Positions 1 through 6,582 are shown, numbered from the stretch's first letter. The stretch: 6,582 nucleotides of DNA from Chitinophagaceae bacterium (GCA_016741945.1 JACVCQ010000146.1:1-6582), one strand, 5' to 3'. Translations and numbers: made by a program. Notes: generated by a model from the sequence alone, not told the origin.

Positions 1-634
1 CATCCTGAACAAGTTGCACTATCTGTTTCGGTTCCTGGGTATGAATCATGATGCGGTTAAGCTTTTCCTGTAAAGCTGTTTGATTGTTTTGTTTCCCCTG
101 TTCCATGATCTTTTTAGCCGTATCGGTATAGTATTTATGATCGTTTAAAAATTCAATTTGCTTAATCAACCATTCCCGCTCATCTTTTACACGATTAAAC
201 CGCTTCATTTCTAAATATAAAGCTGATGCCATGGTTTCATAAGTATCGGTTCCCAAATAATACAAATCAGCATCACATAAGATCCTGCTCAGTGTATCAA
301 CTGCCGACTGTGGTAACTTAGTAGTCATGATCATGGTACAGATCTGTTCTATTTCTTTTTCTGTAAAACCATATTCTGGCAATAGTTTCTGTGCCATTTT
401 ACAAGAGAGCATTTCATGCTCATCATGACTTTGTAAAAAACCGCTATCATGAAACAAAGCTGCGGTTTGTACCAATATTTTATCGCGTTCAGATAATTGC
501 TCTTGTTCTGCCAAATAAGTAACAGCTTCTACCACATTACGGGTATGTTGAACATTATGATAAGTAAGATAAGCCGGTAATCCATGCGCTAACTTATCGA
601 TGACTACGGTATATAATTGTTGAAATGTGCTCAT
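1..634 (-). CDS. HD-domain metal-dependent phosphohydrolase, C-terminus cut by window edge
   Basis: Translating the minus strand from ATG at 634 gives 211 residues with no stop before the window edge, so only the N-terminal part is visible. It begins MSTFQQLYTVVIDKL. The HD metal site can be read as H26 and H30 in YHNVQHTRNV, H62-D63 in ALFHDSGF, H73 nearby, and D122 in ILCDADLYYLG. The YHNxxH pattern matches the one in class I cyclic-nucleotide phosphodiesterases, where the first His is the catalytic acid and the second binds metal. The HD module seems to end near residue 178 and is followed by a charged, probably helical stretch (about 175-211) that may lead into another domain. The start is four bases after the cyclase stop codon, so the two are probably translated together. 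Hydrolysis of cAMP, or an effector role (HD-DUF5706 type), is inference from fold and neighbour. No signal peptide is seen, so the visible part should be cytoplasmic. Confidence 0.85.
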   Translation of the reverse strand, partial: MSTFQQLYTVVIDKLAHGLPAYLTYHNVQHTRNVVEAVTYLAEQEQLSERDKILVQTAALFHDSGFLQSHDEHEMLSCKMAQKLLPEYGFTEKEIEQICTMIMTTKLPQSAVDTLSRILCDADLYYLGTDTYETMASALYLEMKRFNRVKDEREWLIKQIEFLNDHKYYTDTAKKIMEQGKQNNQTALQEKLNRIMIHTQEPKQIVQLVQD

Positions 635-638
635 GATA

Positions 639-1670
639 TCAATTGAGTACTTCAAAAAGCTCAGCGGCTTCTTCTTTGTTTTTCAAGTTTTTTGTACCTA
701 TAGATTGACACTGAAAAGATAATTTTACTTTCTCATGTGATTCTGCAGTAATCAAAATCTGCCCTTTTCCGGCTATGGCCTGTAATCGTTGCGCCGTATT
801 CACTACATCACCGATGACGGTATAATCCAGTCTTTTTAAAGTGGCTGATCCTATATTACCGGAAATCATTTCACCACTATTGATTCCGATGGATACGTGT
901 GGACGAAAACTATGTTCTTCCGGTAAGGCGTCAATTCGATTTCGAATGGCCAAACATGCCTCAATAGCTCTATCCAGATGGAAATCACCTTTGAATACGG
1001 CCATGACACAATCACCAATGAACTTATCAATAATACCATTTTGAGTAATAATCTCTTTGACCATGAGATCAAAATAATGATTCAATAAACGAACAACAGT
1101 GTCGGGTGTTTCTTTTTCGCTGATACTGGTAAATCCGCAAATGTCAATGAACGCTACTGTCGCTTCAGTGGTTTCATTTTCCAATAATGACTGTTCATAC
1201 TCTTTGGTACTCATGAAATTCAACACATTTGTATCCACATACATTTTAAGGATATTGTTCTCCTTAATAGCCTGCAGGGTTTCTTTTAGTTGATTAACAT
1301 ACTTAATGGTTTTCTGAATAGTCAATTCGAGGTCTTCAAAGTTGACAGGCTTGGTAACAAAATCAAATGCGCCTTTATTCATTGCCACCCTGATATTATC
1401 CATATCCCCATAAGCCGATACCATTACAGCTCTTGTGAGTGGGGCAACGTCACCTAATTTAGTTAATAAAGTAAGTCCGTCCATTTCGGGCATATTGATA
1501 TCAGACAGCACTACATCAATATCAGGATGAGCAGATAATTTTTCTAAAGCATCATTCCCATTACAGGCAAAAACAAAATCATATTGTTGTTCCCGAATTT
1601 TCTGTCGGAACTTTTGCCTGATCAATAATTCCAGATCGGCTTCATCATCGGCTACAAGTATTTTGGTCAT
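639..1670 (-). CDS. Response regulator with receiver domain fused to class III (IIIb-type) adenylate cyclase
   Basis: This 343-residue cytoplasmic protein has a receiver domain (about 1-120), a helical, probably coiled-coil linker (about 112-165) and a class III cyclase domain (about 168-340). In the receiver, D8-D9 form the acidic pocket, D57 in LSDINMPEMDG is the phosphoacceptor, S85 is the switch residue and K107-P108 complete the site. In the cyclase, D176 (FIDICGFT) and D220 (KFIGD) are the two metal ligands. K216 and T284 (DYTVIGD) are the adenine-selecting positions, with Thr in place of Asp as in class IIIb enzymes. N291 and R295 (NTAQR) form the transition-state pair. All key residues are present, so one chain can supply both half-sites of a homodimer and ATP to cAMP is the expected reaction, probably gated by phosphorylation of D57. 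The start MTKILVADDE overlaps the stop of the upstream regulator by ATGA. The length is usual for a REC-cyclase protein. Guanylate cyclase activity is less likely given Lys/Thr. Confidence 0.93.
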   Translation of the reverse strand: MTKILVADDEADLELLIRQKFRQKIREQQYDFVFACNGNDALEKLSAHPDIDVVLSDINMPEMDGLTLLTKLGDVAPLTRAVMVSAYGDMDNIRVAMNKGAFDFVTKPVNFEDLELTIQKTIKYVNQLKETLQAIKENNILKMYVDTNVLNFMSTKEYEQSLLENETTEATVAFIDICGFTSISEKETPDTVVRLLNHYFDLMVKEIITQNGIIDKFIGDCVMAVFKGDFHLDRAIEACLAIRNRIDALPEEHSFRPHVSIGINSGEMISGNIGSATLKRLDYTVIGDVVNTAQRLQAIAGKGQILITAESHEKVKLSFQCQSIGTKNLKNKEEAAELFEVLN

Positions 1671-2044
1671 GCTGTTTTTGTTTTTAGTTTGTCTTTCAAG
1701 AGATTGAAGTCCACAGGTTTGGTCAGGAAATCATCTGCACCTAAACGCATGGCCTGATCATGATTTTCTTGGTCACCATAAGCGGTCAGCATCATAACAA
1801 CCGGCGGAGGTGCTTCATATTTTTCTTTGATTTCGCGAAGCAATTCCAATCCACTCATGCCGGGCATATTGATATCAGATAAGATCAATACGGCTTCATG
1901 GTGGTTGTTTTTCATGTAATCCAGTGCTTGCTCACCGGAGAAGGCAAAAGCAAATTGAAATTCACCGGAGCGAATCTCTTTTCTGAAACGCTGTTCAAAT
2001 AAAGCTTGAACATCTATTTCATCGTCTACAACAAGGATTTTCAT
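1667..2044 (-). CDS. Single-domain response regulator (CheY-like receiver)
   Basis: The 125-residue protein is one receiver domain with no output domain. It starts MKILVVDDE, with D7-D8 as the acidic pocket. D57 in LSDINMPGMSG is the phosphoacceptor, T87 in MMLTAYG the switch residue, and K109-P110 in DFLTKP the conserved lysine and cis-proline. It resembles the receiver of the next gene, including the long first helix and FRxxIR segment (residues 20-24), so the two probably arose by duplication. With no effector of its own, it may pass phosphate onward, act as a phosphate sink that tunes the cyclase receiver, or bind a partner protein; the sequence does not decide between these. Its stop overlaps the cyclase start (ATGA, 1667-1670), which suggests coupled translation. 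A 36-base gap separates it from the upstream kinase. The bases before the ATG are A-rich with no Shine-Dalgarno sequence. Confidence 0.95.
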   Translation of the reverse strand: MKILVVDDEIDVQALFEQRFRKEIRSGEFQFAFAFSGEQALDYMKNNHHEAVLILSDINMPGMSGLELLREIKEKYEAPPPVVMMLTAYGDQENHDQAMRLGADDFLTKPVDFNLLKDKLKTKTA

Positions 2045-2064
2045 TAGGTTTAGTTTTGGGTATT

Positions 2065-2096
2065 GAAAAATACAGGGTATTTATGATGTTGGCAAA
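2065..2096 (-). promoter_or_regulatory. Candidate Bacteroidota-type internal promoter ahead of the response regulator
   Basis: On the minus strand, TTTG (2096-2093) is followed after exactly 20 bases by TATTTTTC (2072-2065). The Bacteroidota housekeeping promoter is a -33 TTTG/TTG and a -7 TAnnTTTG about 17-23 bases apart, so this matches except for the last base of the -7 box (C for G). Transcription would begin near 2058, giving a leader of roughly 15 bases before the ATG at 2044. It lies across the only real gap in the operon, with the -33 element inside the last codons of the upstream kinase. In AT-rich DNA such matches can arise by chance, so this is tentative. Confidence 0.3.
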
Positions 2097-4333
2097 TAGA
2101 TAAAAAAACGAGTTCCCTCCCCTTCTTTACTTTCCATATGGATGTTTCCCCCATGCGCTTTAATGATATCATAACTCAAACTCAATCCCAAGCCGGTGCC
2201 TTGTCCTGCAGGTTTGGTCGTAAAAAAGGGTTGGAATATTTTTTGTTGAACTGATTCAGGGATACCTGAACCATTATCCTCCACACTAATCATTACGTTG
2301 TTTTGGTCTAAACGGGTCACAACATTTACAGAAGGAACATACTCATTTGAAGATTTCTTCTTTTTCTCATTTACAGCATAAAACGCATTACTAATAAGGT
2401 TCAAAATCACTCTGCCAATATCTTGTTGCACCAACATTAATTTAGGTAAGCTGTTATCAGCTTTCAATTCAAAATTGGCATTGAATGATTTATCTTTTGC
2501 GCGTAATCCATGATAAGCCAGTCGTAAATATTCATCACAAAGTGCATTGATATCAGTTAACTCCCTTTGTCCGGTACTGCTTCTGCTATGTTGAAGCATG
2601 CTTTTCACGATGTTATCAGCACGTTTACCATGTTGATTGATTTTAGCTTCATTTTGAGTGATATCTTTTGTAATTGCTGCGGCTTCTTGTATATTTCCTT
2701 TAGCTAATTCAGTCTCTAATTCTTCCAGTAGCTCTGTATTGATTTCAGAAAAATTATTGATAAAGTTCAAAGGGTTCTGAATCTCATGAGCAATGCCTGC
2801 GGTTAGCTCTCCCAGCGAAGCCATTTTTTCAGATTGAACTAATTGTTGCTGAGTTGTTCGTAATTCCTGAATGGTTTTTTCTAATACCTGATTGGCTTTT
2901 TGTTTAGAACGATAGCGAAAATAAACCATGCCTATTAGCAGCAATAAAACCATCGCAAAAGCTACTACATAATTTCTGGTTGCAGCATTGACCTTATTGG
3001 TAATTTCCAACTGATTAATGGTATCTTCATTTTTAGCCAATTGCATTTCCATTTCAAAGCCAGCTTCTTCAAAAACTTTTTGATCTTTTCGGATATCGTT
3101 TTGCAGCTGTATATATTTTTGATAATTTACTCTTGATTGATTGTGATTATTGACCTTAGCATATAAGTCAGCAAGTAATAAATAGTTCTCAAGCAGTACA
3201 CTCCTATTTTTAAACAAGCGAATATTATCTCTTTCTAATAATCGAATAGCCTCTGCATACCTTTTTTGTTCAATACGAATTAAGCTTAGATAATAATCCG
3301 GATGGATAATTCCTGTATTTGCATCTGTTGGTATTTTGGCTTTTTCAACCAGCACATTTAGGCTATCGATATATAATTCTGCACGCTGAAGATTACCACT
3401 TTTCAGAAAAAATAAACTCATAGTCTGATACATATCAGCCTTTCCATTTGTAGTTAGTGCACTAATATTTATACTATTTAGAAAATAAAATGCACTATCT
3501 AAATCACCCATAAACGTTTTAGCTAATCCGAGTGCTTTAACTGTCTGATGACTGACTTTTCCATACCCATTTAAAAAGTTATATCGTGCGTATTGTATTG
3601 ATCTGTCATAATCGCCATCGTAGTAATAATAATTCGCAATAACAGAATTATTATTATACCACCTGACTTTACCTCCGCCAATACCAATTTGAATATCCTT
3701 AAAATATACTGGTCGGGCATCAGATGAATCAATATAACTTAACGTACGCTTAAAACTAAATATAGCTTGATTTAAAAGTCCCATATAACGATAAAAACCA
3801 CCTAATACATAATAACAGACTTCGATTCCTTTATTATCCTTTATTTGTTTAAATTCTTGCAATTTTTGCAAATAATACTTCACTCCCTCCACTACATTTC
3901 CTGAATTTCGATAAAAAAGACGCATCTGTGATAATACAGATTTAGTAAGTAGTATTAGGTCAGGATCATTTGACCGGGTCCATTCCTCCACTAATTTCTT
4001 TCCATATTCAATAGATTTCTGATAATCTTTATACTTATTCCCAGCCATAATTGAGTACTTTATCAACTCTCCATACCCTTTTTGTTTACCCTTAAATTGC
4101 GGAATAACAGATTCTAGGCGTTGTATTTCCAGAATTGTTAAATCTGTATTTGCTATTAGATCAAAAGCTTTACTGAATTTGACAGTATCTAACTCTTTGG
4201 GTATACTACTCTGTTGCAAAAGCAAGAATATAGAATCAACTTTTGAAACTTGTGCAGATAGCTTTTGATTGTATGTAAAAAGACCTACAATCAAAAAGAA
4301 AATGATGCACGTAGTAGTTTGTTGTTTTCTCAT
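2081..4333 (-). CDS. Membrane TPR sensor histidine kinase (HK1)
   Basis: The 750-residue protein has an N-terminal signal peptide (about 1-27: hydrophobic 9-20, ending SAQ). A long helical region with TPR-like repeats follows (about 30-440), for example DYQKSIEYG at 103, LLNQAIFSF at 186, DYDRSIQYAR at 241, NLQRAELYI at 314 and RYAEAIRLLE at 358. Then come one membrane segment (about 454-473), a short coiled coil (about 474-503) and a cytoplasmic kinase core. H516 in IAHEIQNP is the phosphoacceptor; E517 and N520 fit the HExxN pattern linked to phosphatase activity in HisKA kinases. The ATPase has N649 in the N box, DNGSGIP from 686, FQPFF at 700-704 and GTGLGL at 712-717. There is no attached receiver, so phosphate should go to the two downstream receivers. 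The sensor probably lies outside the inner membrane; its ligand is unknown. The start overlaps the HK2 stop by ATGA. The core is closely related to HK2 but the sensor is not. Confidence 0.94.
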   Translation of the reverse strand: MRKQQTTTCIIFFLIVGLFTYNQKLSAQVSKVDSIFLLLQQSSIPKELDTVKFSKAFDLIANTDLTILEIQRLESVIPQFKGKQKGYGELIKYSIMAGNKYKDYQKSIEYGKKLVEEWTRSNDPDLILLTKSVLSQMRLFYRNSGNVVEGVKYYLQKLQEFKQIKDNKGIEVCYYVLGGFYRYMGLLNQAIFSFKRTLSYIDSSDARPVYFKDIQIGIGGGKVRWYNNNSVIANYYYYDGDYDRSIQYARYNFLNGYGKVSHQTVKALGLAKTFMGDLDSAFYFLNSINISALTTNGKADMYQTMSLFFLKSGNLQRAELYIDSLNVLVEKAKIPTDANTGIIHPDYYLSLIRIEQKRYAEAIRLLERDNIRLFKNRSVLLENYLLLADLYAKVNNHNQSRVNYQKYIQLQNDIRKDQKVFEEAGFEMEMQLAKNEDTINQLEITNKVNAATRNYVVAFAMVLLLLIGMVYFRYRSKQKANQVLEKTIQELRTTQQQLVQSEKMASLGELTAGIAHEIQNPLNFINNFSEINTELLEELETELAKGNIQEAAAITKDITQNEAKINQHGKRADNIVKSMLQHSRSSTGQRELTDINALCDEYLRLAYHGLRAKDKSFNANFELKADNSLPKLMLVQQDIGRVILNLISNAFYAVNEKKKKSSNEYVPSVNVVTRLDQNNVMISVEDNGSGIPESVQQKIFQPFFTTKPAGQGTGLGLSLSYDIIKAHGGNIHMESKEGEGTRFFIYLPTS

Positions 4334-6354
4334 GAAACAGGTATTTGAATAACAAAAACAGTTCCTTTTTCAGGTGCAGATTCCACTGCAATAGAACCAC
4401 CATGGGCTTTCACAATATCATAACTTAAACTCAATCCTAACCCTGTACCTTGTCCAGTTGGTTTCGTAGTAAAAAAAGGTTGGAATATTTTTTCCCGAAT
4501 AGATTCAGGAATTCCGGAACCATTATCTGCTACACTGATCTCGATACTTTTATCTTTTCTATTTGTCGTTAGCTTTACAATCGGTGTATATTCATTAGTA
4601 TTAGAGCTATTCTTTTTATTCCCTACTGCGTATAAAGCATTATTAATCAAATTCAGAATCACCCTACCCATTTCCTGTGGCTGTATCAGAACATGACCTA
4701 CTTTGTAATCAAAATCAGTTTCTAGCGTTACATGGAAACTGCTATCTTTTGCACGAATGCCATGATAAGCCAGTCGTAAGTACTCATCACAGAGTGAATT
4801 GATATCGGTTAATTCTTTTTGTCCGGTACTACTTCTGCTGTGTTGTAACATGCCTTTTACAATACTATCCGCCCTTTTACCATGATGGGTAATTTTTTCT
4901 AAGTTTTGCTTTACATCTTTTGCTATTTCTTTAGCAGTAGTAATCTCCCCTTTATCTAATTCGGTTTTCATTTCATCTATCAACTCGTTGCTGACCTCAG
5001 AAAAATTATTCACAAAATTTAACGGGTTTTGAATTTCATGAGCAATACCCGCTGTAAGCTCACCAAGGCTAGCCATCTTTTCTGATTGAACCAGTTGCAC
5101 CTGAGTAGATTTAAGCTGTTCTAATGTTGTCTCTAAAGTTTTCTTTTCCTGAAGCAGGATAGCATTTGTTTTTTTACGCAGTCTTGCATTCCTAAACAAG
5201 ATAATGGCAATGAATCCGATCAATGCAGAAAAAATAATAAATAGATAGGCAGTCCACCGAACGGTTTTATTTTTGCGTTCCGTTTCAATCTCTTCCAATC
5301 TCTTTTGCTCAGCAAAAGAAAGTTGTTGAAATTCACTTAAATTCTTAAGACGAAGAGCTGACAAACTATCGTTTACACGTAATGCCAGTTGAGCATATTT
5401 AAAGGAACTATCTTTATTATTCATCGTCAAAAAACATTGGTACATATTTTCATAGGCAACCCCTAAATCCACTTCATAATTGGCAGAACCAAATATTTTC
5501 AGAGTATCAAGTAACATCTTAGCGAAATAAAACGCTGAATCAATTTTATTGGTGTTTCGATATACCTGTGATACTTTAAAAGCACTTCTCGTAAAAACAT
5601 TACGAGAGTTGGATTTTAAAATGGCCAGTAACAAATATTTCTTAGCATTACTATAATCCTTTCTTGCTACATGCACTGAACCATACACCATATGAAAAAA
5701 AGGCTTAAACGTTTCAGCAAAATCAGTATTATTCTCGGCAGATTGAAGTAACATTAACGCGGAGTCTAATTTTTCCCGACGTAAATAAGCATATGCCCTT
5801 CCTGTAATCACTCTACTATTCAATGAATTTTTTTCTTCTTCTGATAAAGATTCAGCATATTGGCTTACAAGGTTTAAATGGTATTCACACTCCTTCCAGT
5901 TGAATGTTTGCTGCATTAAAATTTGTAAATTATAATGCACGTTGGCTAAAATTGAGTTGATATTCACCAAAAGATATTGATCAGGATAAAATAACCAGCT
6001 GCTATTTTTTTGATCTACCATTTTTGCTTCATTCAGAAGGGAGCTTAGCAAAGAATAACCCGAAGCAAATTGCTGTTTACCGAGTAATTGATTAGCCAGC
6101 TGATTTTTAAATCTCAACTTCATTAAAAGTTGATTATTCTGTTCACAAATAGCAATAGCCCGATTCATATATTTAAGAGCAGAATCCCGATCTCGATCCC
6201 GATAAAAAATAACAATCTTATCTAATGCAAATACTTTTGATGAATCATCTTTAGCTACTGCAAGCTCAGCAGCCATTTCAATGGGTAAGCTTTGACTAAA
6301 TAATAGCAAACCCATTGCGTAAAAACATAAAAACAGTACAATCCTTTTAAGCAT
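4330..6354 (-). CDS. Membrane TPR sensor histidine kinase (HK2)
   Basis: The 674-residue protein starts with a signal peptide (about 1-21, hydrophobic 5-19, ending FSQS). An extracytoplasmic helical region with weak TPR repeats follows (about 30-345), for example RDSALKYMNRAIAIC at 56, KLDSALMLLQSAE at 195, DYSNAKKYLLLA at 233 and KIDSAFYFAKML at 270. A charged helix (about 340-363), one membrane segment (about 367-387) and a coiled coil (about 390-423) lead to the kinase core. H439 in IAHEIQNP is the phosphoacceptor, with E440 and N443 in the phosphatase-type HExxN pattern. The ATPase shows N572 in the N box, DNGSGIP from 610, FQPFF at 624-628 and GTGLGL at 636-641. All catalytic boxes are intact and there is no attached receiver. 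It begins one base after the HK3 stop and overlaps the HK1 start by ATGA, so the three kinases are probably translated from one message. The signal sensed cannot be told from the sequence. Confidence 0.94.
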   Translation of the reverse strand: MLKRIVLFLCFYAMGLLLFSQSLPIEMAAELAVAKDDSSKVFALDKIVIFYRDRDRDSALKYMNRAIAICEQNNQLLMKLRFKNQLANQLLGKQQFASGYSLLSSLLNEAKMVDQKNSSWLFYPDQYLLVNINSILANVHYNLQILMQQTFNWKECEYHLNLVSQYAESLSEEEKNSLNSRVITGRAYAYLRREKLDSALMLLQSAENNTDFAETFKPFFHMVYGSVHVARKDYSNAKKYLLLAILKSNSRNVFTRSAFKVSQVYRNTNKIDSAFYFAKMLLDTLKIFGSANYEVDLGVAYENMYQCFLTMNNKDSSFKYAQLALRVNDSLSALRLKNLSEFQQLSFAEQKRLEEIETERKNKTVRWTAYLFIIFSALIGFIAIILFRNARLRKKTNAILLQEKKTLETTLEQLKSTQVQLVQSEKMASLGELTAGIAHEIQNPLNFVNNFSEVSNELIDEMKTELDKGEITTAKEIAKDVKQNLEKITHHGKRADSIVKGMLQHSRSSTGQKELTDINSLCDEYLRLAYHGIRAKDSSFHVTLETDFDYKVGHVLIQPQEMGRVILNLINNALYAVGNKKNSSNTNEYTPIVKLTTNRKDKSIEISVADNGSGIPESIREKIFQPFFTTKPTGQGTGLGLSLSYDIVKAHGGSIAVESAPEKGTVFVIQIPVS

Positions 6355-6355
6355 A

Positions 6356-6582
6356 TTATTGATTCATAGGTAATGTAATGGTGAAATTTGTTCCTATTCC
6401 TTCTTGAGATTCTACTTTCAACTCTCCCTTATGTGCTTTCACTATATCATAACTCAAACTCAATCCCAATCCAGTTCCTTGTCCTGTTGGCTTAGTGGTA
6501 AAAAACGGCTGGAAGATCTTTTCCTTGATAGCAGCAGGTATTCCTAGTCCATTGTCTTCAACAATAAGTACTACAACATTTC
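6356..6582 (-). CDS. Sensor histidine kinase C-terminus (HK3), N-terminus beyond window edge
   Basis: Reading the minus strand from the right edge gives 74 residues ending PMNQ and a TAA stop at 6358-6356. The fragment is the end of a HATPase_c domain. It shows the G1 box DNGLGIP (fragment residues 9-15), the F box FQPFF (23-27), the TTKP turn and the G2 box GTGLGLSLSYDIVKAH (35-50). It ends directly after the last strand, as HK1 and HK2 do, so no receiver follows. Similarity to the same region of HK2 is very high, making it a third paralogue. The phosphoacceptor histidine, any membrane segment and the sensor are outside the window, so its sensor type is not known. One base separates its stop from the HK2 start. 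Confidence 0.9.
   Translation of the reverse strand, partial: NVVVLIVEDNGLGIPAAIKEKIFQPFFTTKPTGQGTGLGLSLSYDIVKAHKGELKVESQEGIGTNFTITLPMNQ

Noticed and set aside
841..1044. Plus-strand open frame of 67 codons inside the cyclase gene
   Set aside because: It lies antisense to conserved cyclase codons, shows no recognisable domain and is explained as a shadow of the real gene.
866..1072. Minus-strand open frame of 68 codons in another frame of the cyclase gene
   Set aside because: It overlaps the catalytic domain out of frame and encodes nothing recognisable.
1099..1293. Plus-strand open frame of 64 codons antisense to the cyclase linker
   Set aside because: It is hydrophobic only because it reads opposite the coiled-coil and cyclase codons; there is no start signal or family resemblance.
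639..2044. The stand-alone receiver and the receiver-cyclase as one gene split by a frameshift
   Set aside because: Each has its own complete receiver with a phosphoacceptor Asp and a good start. The ATGA junction is a normal coupled boundary, and the same type of junction joins HK2 to HK1.
2060..2073. Small inverted repeat GTATT-GAAA-AATAC in the gap before the response regulator
   Set aside because: A 5-base AT-rich stem with no U-run after it is too weak for a terminator, and it overlaps the candidate -7 box, so it is probably incidental.
1..6582. Classical Pycsar, CBASS or other defence island
   Set aside because: The cyclase has adenylate-type residues and a receiver domain, three sensor kinases precede it, and no confirmed effector or mobile-element trace is visible. 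Signalling is the simpler reading, with only the HD gene's unseen half left open.

Overview
The window reads as part of one long minus-strand operon from a member of the Bacteroidota. The evidence for that origin is AT-rich DNA, no recognisable Shine-Dalgarno sequence ahead of any start codon, and signal-peptide/TPR/single-membrane-segment sensor kinases of a type common in that phylum. A family such as Chitinophagaceae is possible, but this is inference. Every gene runs right to left. There is no RNA gene, mobile element, CRISPR array or terminator that I can see, and no gene-free stretch longer than 36 bases. The operon continues past both window edges.

Layout in transcription order (high to low coordinates): (1) 6582-6356, the last 74 residues of a sensor histidine kinase (HK3); (2) 6354-4330, a complete 674-residue TPR sensor histidine kinase (HK2), starting one base after HK3 stops; (3) 4333-2081, a complete 750-residue TPR sensor histidine kinase (HK1), overlapping HK2 by ATGA; (4) a 36-base gap carrying a candidate Bacteroidota-type promoter; (5) 2044-1667, a 125-residue single-domain response regulator; (6) 1670-639, a 343-residue receiver plus class III nucleotide cyclase protein, again joined by an ATGA overlap; (7) 634-1, the first 211 residues of an HD-domain phosphohydrolase, starting four bases after the cyclase stops and cut by the window edge.

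A simple reading is a signalling cassette. Up to three membrane kinases with divergent extracytoplasmic TPR sensors and nearly the same catalytic core would phosphorylate two sibling receivers. One receiver is a stand-alone domain and the other is fused to a cyclase. The cyclase keeps both metal aspartates, the adenine-selecting Lys/Thr pair and the Asn/Arg transition-state pair, so it should make cAMP. The last visible gene has an HD site resembling cyclic-nucleotide phosphodiesterases (YHNxxH, HD, D), so it may degrade or respond to the same messenger. Its HD module also resembles, from memory, the N-terminal half of HD-DUF5706 proteins annotated as Pycsar effectors, but the decisive C-terminal half is outside the window.
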